A DNA stretch of 9,676 nucleotides from Bacteroidota bacterium (GTDB taxonomy: Bacteria > Bacteroidota > Ignavibacteria > Ignavibacteriales > Ignavibacteriaceae), in assembly GCA_021790055.1 (NCBI GenBank), contig JAJYIL010000082.1, positions 1 to 9,676 on the forward strand. Reading direction: 5' to 3'. How positions within the stretch are numbered: position 1 is the stretch's first letter; every line of letters starts with the position of its first letter. This document shows positions 6,246-9,676 of this stretch, piece after piece. The position numbers and the translations under genes were made by a program. The notes beneath the pieces were generated by a model that saw nothing but the letters and a program-made list of their open reading frames with translations, was not told the origin of the DNA and did not search any database.

Positions 6246-6276
6246 CCTTTAACTCTATCCGGAGAGATGGAAAAGG
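6246..6276 (+). promoter_or_regulatory. PyrR-binding RNA hairpin in the pyr leader
   Basis: This matches the PyrR-binding loop known from Firmicutes pyr leaders. The lower stem is CCTT (6246-6249) with AAGG (6273-6276), within the characteristic CCTTTAA...AAGG frame. An asymmetric internal bulge follows, then an upper six-pair stem 6254-6259 (TCTATC) with 6266-6271 (GATGGA, one G-T pair). The hexaloop CGGAGA (6260-6265) fits the consensus CNGNGA exactly. PyrR with UMP binds such RNA and reduces expression of the genes downstream, here pyrR itself, pyrB and pyrC. The loop also contains GGAG, the only plausible ribosome-binding sequence for the short ORF that starts at 6277, so PyrR binding should hide it. 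Structure was folded by eye. Confidence 0.85.
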
Positions 6277-6351
6277 ATGAAAGAAATTGATATGAAATTA
6301 CATAGAGAACCTCCACGGCAGCTGCTGCCAAGGAGGATTTTTTTTATTTGA
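6277..6351 (+). CDS. Short pyr leader ORF (24 codons, candidate leader peptide)
   Basis: ATG 6277 opens a 24-codon frame (MKEIDMKLHREPPRQLLP...) ending at TGA 6349-6351. It starts immediately after the PyrR-binding hairpin, runs through both arms of the terminator-like hairpin (6310-6336) and its T-run, and ends on the pyrR start region. Its possible ribosome-binding site GGAG (6261-6264) sits in the PyrR-loop, 12 bases upstream, which is slightly long; AAGG directly before the ATG is too close. Internal ATG 6292 is another possible start. The peptide resembles nothing I know, and its likely role is the act of translation: a ribosome here would melt the terminator. A competing frame from ATG 6267 is only seven codons long. 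Whether it is translated cannot be shown from sequence. Confidence 0.5.
   Translation: MKEIDMKLHREPPRQLLPRRIFFI
6310..6345 (+). terminator. Attenuator hairpin that also holds the pyrR Shine-Dalgarno
   Basis: CCTCC (6310-6314) pairs with GGAGG (6332-6336), and GGCAG (6317-6321) with CTGCC (6325-6329) around loop CTG, with an AC/AA internal mismatch. A run of eight T (6338-6345) follows, giving the shape of an intrinsic terminator just before pyrR. The 3' arm is at the same time the Shine-Dalgarno AGGAGG of pyrR, so the folded form could also block pyrR translation. Together with the PyrR-binding loop upstream it forms the probable attenuation switch of the operon. Confidence 0.8.
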
Positions 6352-6899
6352 CTATGAAAATTAAATCTAAAATTGTTGACAGCGCCGGGATGAATAGAAT
6401 CATTACCCGCATAGCCCATGAGATACTTGAACGGAACAAAGGCTCGAATAATCTGGTTCTGATGGGAATGCGTACAAGAGGTGAATTCCTGGCAAGGCGT
6501 GTATTTGAAAAGATAAAAGAAATTGAAAAGATCGAGCTGCCATTCGGGATTCTTGATGTTACCCTTTACCGTGATGATTTCAGGGTGCGCTTAAAGCAGC
6601 CGGAGGTATCCGTCTCAAATATTACATTTGATATAAATGACAAAGATATTATTCTAATAGACGACGTTCTGTATACCGGTCGTACGGTTCGATCGGCATT
6701 GAATGCTATTATGGATATGGGACGTCCGACTACTATTCAGCTATTCGTTCTTGTTGACCGCGGGCATAGAGAGCTTCCTATCCGTGCAGATTATGTCGGC
6801 AAGAATATTCCAACATCAATCGATGAAGAAATTAAAGTTAAGATGAACGAGATAGACGGCGAGGATGCCATCTACTTAATTGATACTAAAGACGAGTAA
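6348..6899 (+). CDS. pyrR: PyrR, pyr operon RNA-binding attenuator / uracil phosphoribosyltransferase
   Basis: PyrR senses UMP and binds pyr leader RNA to lower pyrimidine gene expression. Many members also make UMP from uracil and PRPP. The protein is strongly conserved: RIAHEILERNKG at 21-32, MRTRGEFLA at 41-49, LYRDD at 73-77, the PRPP loop ILIDDVLYTGRT at 102-113, and VDRGHRELPIRADYVGKNIPTS at about 136-157. Two starts are possible. TTG 6348 gives 183 residues and is 11 bases after the Shine-Dalgarno GGAGG. ATG 6354 gives 181 residues, the length of Bacillus PyrR, with a 17-base gap. The leader ORF stop at 6349-6351 lies between or over them, so re-initiation at ATG 6354 is attractive. 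pyrB starts three bases after the stop. The leader carries a matching PyrR site, so the gene is probably self-regulated. Confidence 0.96.
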   Translation: MTMKIKSKIVDSAGMNRIITRIAHEILERNKGSNNLVLMGMRTRGEFLARRVFEKIKEIEKIELPFGILDVTLYRDDFRVRLKQPEVSVSNITFDINDKDIILIDDVLYTGRTVRSALNAIMDMGRPTTIQLFVLVDRGHRELPIRADYVGKNIPTSIDEEIKVKMNEIDGEDAIYLIDTKDE

Positions 6900-6902
6900 T
6901 TT

Positions 6903-7823
6903 ATGCCTTTATCAAGCAAACACCTTTTAGGTTTGCAAGGTGTCCCTAGAGAGGATATCCAATTAATTTTAGATACGGCTACGACATTCCGCGAAGTGCT
7001 GGAACGCCCTATTAAACGTGTTCCAACTTTACAGGGAAAGACGATAGTAAATCTTTTTTACGAGAACTCCACACGTACACGAATTTCATTCGAGCTTGCC
7101 GAAAAAAGATTATCCGCCGACGCAATCAACTTTGCCGTTTCATCAAGCAGCGTAAGCAAAGGTGAGACTTTCAAAGATACAATGAAAAACATTGAGGCTA
7201 TGAAAGTTGACATGGTTGTTGTTCGCCACTTTGCAGCAGGTGCGCCGCATTTTCTGACAAAGATATGCAATGCGAATATTATCAATGCAGGCGATGGAAT
7301 ACATGAACATCCGACTCAAGGTCTTCTGGATATGTATTCAATTAGAGAAAAGATGAGAAAGCTTGAAGGGCTTAAGGTTTGCATAGTGGGAGATATTGCC
7401 CACAGCCGTGTTGCGCTTTCAAATATTTTCGGATTAAAAACTATGGGAGCCGAAGTGTCAGTCTGCGGTCCTTTAACTATGATTCCAAGATATATTGAAG
7501 AACTAGGAGTAAAAGTAATTCACAATATCGATGAGGCTATTCAAGAAAATGATGTATTGAATGTTCTGCGTATTCAGCTTGAAAGAAAAGCAAGAGAATA
7601 TTTTCCATCAATTAGAGAATATGCAAGATACTTTGGGATTACGGAAGAGCGCCTTGAAAAGAACGGGAAGGAAGTTTTAATACTTCATCCAGGACCAATT
7701 AACCGCGGCGTTGAGATTTCTTCCGGTGTTGCCGACGGATTAAACCAGATTATTTTACAGCAAGTAACCAATGGCGTGGCAATTAGAATGGCTGTACTTT
7801 ATTTGTTAGGTACATTAAAGTAA
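6903..7823 (+). CDS. pyrB: Aspartate carbamoyltransferase catalytic subunit
   Basis: PyrB joins carbamoyl phosphate and L-aspartate to make N-carbamoyl-L-aspartate, the committed step of pyrimidine synthesis, in the cytoplasm. The 306-residue length is standard. The carbamoyl-phosphate site STRTR is at residues 56-60. The mobile loop SKGET is at 85-89 with the catalytic lysine K86. HPTQ is at 136-139, the aspartate-binding Arg lies in LRIQ (about R223), and HPGPINRG is at 262-269. No regulatory subunit gene pyrI is adjacent, so the enzyme may be an unregulated trimer or may pair with PyrC, as in the Aquifex and Thermus type complexes. The ATG lies three bases after the pyrR stop with no strong Shine-Dalgarno, suggesting coupling to pyrR translation. 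Confidence 0.97.
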   Translation: MPLSSKHLLGLQGVPREDIQLILDTATTFREVLERPIKRVPTLQGKTIVNLFYENSTRTRISFELAEKRLSADAINFAVSSSSVSKGETFKDTMKNIEAMKVDMVVVRHFAAGAPHFLTKICNANIINAGDGIHEHPTQGLLDMYSIREKMRKLEGLKVCIVGDIAHSRVALSNIFGLKTMGAEVSVCGPLTMIPRYIEELGVKVIHNIDEAIQENDVLNVLRIQLERKAREYFPSIREYARYFGITEERLEKNGKEVLILHPGPINRGVEISSGVADGLNQIILQQVTNGVAIRMAVLYLLGTLK

Positions 7824-7834
7824 AAGGATTTTTA

Positions 7835-9127
7835 ATGAAAATAGTTTTGAAAAATGTGAACCTTCTTCATCCGGAACAAAAGATAAATGAAAAAGGGAAA
7901 GACATACTTTTAATAAATGGTGTTATAAACAATATTGGAAGCTTATCAAAAGAAGATTTAGCCGATGCAAAGGTATTTGACTTTTCCGGCAAATATGTAG
8001 TGCCTGGATTTTTTGATATGCACGTCCATCTACGTGAACCAGGAAGAGAGGATGAAGAAACCGTAGTAAAGGGGTGCAATGCTGCGGCAAACGGAGGCAT
8101 TACGGGGATTGCGTGCATGCCTAACACTGAACCGGCAATAGATTCCGCTGAAGTAGTTGAATTTATTAAAAAGCAGGCTGCCGGTCATTTAGTAGATGTA
8201 AATGTAATAGCTGCCGCTACCCTTGGAAGAAAGGGAGAGATAATTTCTCCGATGGCGGAACTGCGTGAAGCCGGTGTTGTTGGCTTTTCAGATGACGGAG
8301 CCGCCATAAAGACATCTGCCATTTTGAAAAGAGCGCTGGAATATTCAATGATGTATAATCTTCCGATCATAGAACATTGCGAAGATGAAGCTCTTGCCGG
8401 CGGCGCAATGAATGAAGGAGTGAATTCTACAATGCTCGGATTGCCGCCTATTCCTTCAATCGCCGAAGATTTAATTGTAATGCGCGATATTATAATCGGA
8501 GAATACACCGGAGGAAAGGTTCACATAGCTCATATTAGTACAAAGCGCGCAGTCGAGATGGTGCGCGAAGCAAAGAAAAAAGGAATTAGGATAACAGCAG
8601 AAACTACACCTCACCATTTTACGCTTACAGATGACGCAGTTAAAACTTATGATACAAACACGAAGATGAATCCGCCGCTTCGTACGCAGAAAGATGTAAA
8701 CGAAATTTTAACTGGATTAAAGGATGGAACGATTGACTGCATAGCAAGCGATCATGCGCCGCACTCGCCTGAGGAAAAGGAAGTTGAGTTTGACCACGCA
8801 CCGAACGGCATAACTGGAATTGAAACTGAAATCGGATTGGCATTATCGGAACTTGTACATAAAAAGATTTTGAGTCTCGATGAACTGATAAACAAATTGT
8901 CAATTAATCCGAGAAAGATTCTGAATTTGCCAATACCGAAATTTGAAGAGGGGCAGCCTGCAAACTTTACAATACTTGATATCGAAGAGATTTGGACTGT
9001 TGATCTTTCTAAGTCGAAGAGCAAATCTAAGAATTCGCCATTCGATAAGCGCCTGCTAACCGGTAGACCTATTGCTGTGATGAATAACGGGAAGATGTTT
9101 TATGAGGATAAGTTTGCGGATCTATAA
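7835..9127 (+). CDS. pyrC: Dihydroorotase, class I zinc enzyme
   Basis: PyrC closes N-carbamoyl-aspartate to dihydroorotate, the third pyrimidine step. The 430-residue amidohydrolase shows the full metal set of class I dihydroorotases: HVHLREPG with H63 and H65, the bridging aspartate in GFSDDG (D153), H181 in EHCED, H233 in IAHIST and D306 in SDHAPH. All metal ligands are present, so it should be active rather than one of the inactive PyrC-like partners of PyrB. A short Ser-Lys repeat near residues 395-402 (SKSKSKSK) interrupts the otherwise normal C-terminal region. AAAAGGA (7822-7828) precedes the ATG by six bases, and the gap from pyrB is 11 bases, so it belongs to the pyrRBC operon. Other pyrimidine genes (carAB, pyrDEF) are not in this window. 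Confidence 0.97.
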   Translation: MKIVLKNVNLLHPEQKINEKGKDILLINGVINNIGSLSKEDLADAKVFDFSGKYVVPGFFDMHVHLREPGREDEETVVKGCNAAANGGITGIACMPNTEPAIDSAEVVEFIKKQAAGHLVDVNVIAAATLGRKGEIISPMAELREAGVVGFSDDGAAIKTSAILKRALEYSMMYNLPIIEHCEDEALAGGAMNEGVNSTMLGLPPIPSIAEDLIVMRDIIIGEYTGGKVHIAHISTKRAVEMVREAKKKGIRITAETTPHHFTLTDDAVKTYDTNTKMNPPLRTQKDVNEILTGLKDGTIDCIASDHAPHSPEEKEVEFDHAPNGITGIETEIGLALSELVHKKILSLDELINKLSINPRKILNLPIPKFEEGQPANFTILDIEEIWTVDLSKSKSKSKNSPFDKRLLTGRPIAVMNNGKMFYEDKFADL

Positions 9128-9153
9128 ATTTTGATCATCTGATTTTAAGGGTA

Positions 9154-9173
9154 TATTCTAATTAATTAGAATA
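9154..9173. repeat. 20-base perfect AT-rich palindrome after pyrC
   Basis: TATTCTAATT at 9154-9163 is followed immediately by its exact reverse complement AATTAGAATA. It lies 26 bases after the pyrC stop and about 145 bases before the lipoprotein start. It could be a dimeric regulator site, or chance in AT-rich DNA. With no loop it is a poor RNA hairpin. Confidence 0.5.
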
Positions 9174-9233
9174 AGAAGACGACAACTAAATTGGAATCTC
9201 CTGTACAATAAAAAATACATTAAATGAAATAAC

Positions 9234-9265
9234 AGTATTTTACAAGCTGTTTATAAATACTTTTT
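9234..9265 (+). terminator. Possible weak terminator after the pyr operon
   Basis: AGTATTT (9234-9240) pairs with AAATACT (9255-9261) around a 14-base loop and runs into TTTTT (9261-9265). The stem has only AT-rich pairs, so its strength is doubtful. It is the best terminator-like structure I see between pyrC and the lipoprotein gene. Confidence 0.35.
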
Positions 9266-9318
9266 ATCTGGCATTCAAATTGGCTTCCGTATTTTAACTC
9301 AAACTTTTAGGTGCTGAA

Positions 9319-9676
9319 ATGAAAGAAAAAATATTTTATACAATAGCTTTGTTATCCATGTTTTTGTTCGCCGCATGCGGTAAACACGCATTCGACCAAA
9401 TAGATACAACCCCGCCGTCTCCGCCAACCGGCTTACAAATTATGAATGGCGATAACAGGGTCGATCTTTCCTGGAATCCGAATACTGAAAGAGACTTAGC
9501 CGGTTATAACGTTTATTACGCTTACAGCTACGAAGGTAAATATACCTTACTAGGATCAACAAAAAATACGTACTACACCGACTACGGTGCTAAGAACGGA
9601 GTGACTTATTATTATGCTGTTACCGCATACGACTATAACGGTAATGAAAGCGATTTAAGCTATGAAAATGCCAGCG
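9319..9676 (+). CDS. Lipoprotein with fibronectin type III domain (partial, runs off the window)
   Basis: An open frame from ATG 9319 reaches the right edge without a stop, giving 119 codons. It begins with a lipoprotein signal peptide (MKEKIFYTIALLSMFLFAAC) whose lipobox LFAAC puts the lipidated cysteine at residue 20. A short Pro-rich spacer (TTPPSPPTG) leads into a fibronectin type III domain at about residues 32-119. Recognisable parts are RVDLSWNPN, DLAGYNVYYA and the C-terminal YYYAVTAYDYNGNES. Such proteins sit on the periplasmic or outer surface and the FN3 domain usually mediates binding or spacing; the function is unknown. There is no strong Shine-Dalgarno (TTTTAGGTGCTGAAATG has AGGTG about 6 bases before the ATG). 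It starts 191 bases after pyrC and is probably a separate unit. Confidence 0.8.
   Translation, partial: MKEKIFYTIALLSMFLFAACGKHAFDQIDTTPPSPPTGLQIMNGDNRVDLSWNPNTERDLAGYNVYYAYSYEGKYTLLGSTKNTYYTDYGAKNGVTYYYAVTAYDYNGNESDLSYENAS

Noticed and set aside
6267..6290. A seven-codon ORF (MEKDERN) within the PyrR hairpin as the leader peptide.
   Set aside because: It ends before the terminator, so its translation could not affect the hairpin at 6310-6336, and GGAGAG directly abuts the ATG. The frame from 6277 fits far better.
6261..6314. A Bacillus-style antiterminator pairing of the PyrR loop GGAG with CTCC of the terminator.
   Set aside because: Only four to five pairs can be found by eye, too weak to compete with the terminator; a folding program could revisit this.
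1..9676. Mobile elements, CRISPR arrays, toxin-antitoxin pairs or defence genes.
   Set aside because: All sizeable open frames are accounted for by housekeeping or envelope genes, and no regular spaced repeats or transposase-like sequences are visible.

Overview
The window looks like ordinary chromosome from a moderately AT-rich, diderm bacterium. The set of genes best fits the Bacteroidota/Chlorobiota/Ignavibacteriota group, perhaps an Ignavibacteria-type lineage. This is an inference from four things: the murC-ftsQ-ftsA-ftsZ order, an OmpA-family barrel protein with a Bacteroidota-style N-terminus, a lipoprotein carrying a fibronectin type III domain, and promoter-like boxes resembling the Bacteroidota consensus. 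Clear Shine-Dalgarno sequences, such as AGGAGGT before ftsZ, argue against a typical Bacteroidetes such as Bacteroides, which mostly lack them. No phage, transposon, CRISPR or integration feature is visible.

Layout: (1) 1-3525, plus strand: the end of the division and cell-wall cluster, with the 3' end of murC followed by ftsQ, ftsA and ftsZ. ftsQ and ftsA overlap by 4 bases. These genes make the last cytoplasmic peptidoglycan amino-acid ligase, a periplasmic divisome protein, the membrane tether and the Z-ring tubulin. (2) 3636-4709, minus strand: a small CPXCG-type cysteine-rich protein, a YajQ-family protein and a tRNA-Pro(CGG). The intergenic DNA carries short imperfect repeats. (3) 4972-6102, plus strand: a secreted OmpA-family outer-membrane protein with its own strong Shine-Dalgarno and a clear terminator at 6125-6160. 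(4) About 6197-9127, plus strand: a pyrimidine biosynthesis operon, pyrR-pyrB-pyrC, behind a structured leader. (5) 9319 to the end: the start of a lipoprotein with an FN3 domain, cut by the window edge.

The most notable region is the pyr leader (about 6246-6351). A near-perfect PyrR-binding hairpin with hexaloop CGGAGA (consensus CNGNGA) and flanking CCTTTAA/AAGG is followed by a 24-codon leader ORF. That ORF runs right through an intrinsic-terminator-like hairpin and stops on top of the pyrR start codon. The loop of the PyrR site supplies the only good ribosome-binding sequence for the leader ORF, and the 3' arm of the terminator supplies the one for pyrR. I see no obvious antiterminator of the Bacillus type. 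The layout suggests a coupled switch: PyrR with bound UMP blocks leader translation and lets the terminator form, while a translating ribosome prevents it. As I recall, similar logic was proposed for the Thermus pyr operon, which shares the pyrR-pyrB...pyrC order. The genes themselves are conventional and confidently identified; the regulatory reading is inference from sequence.
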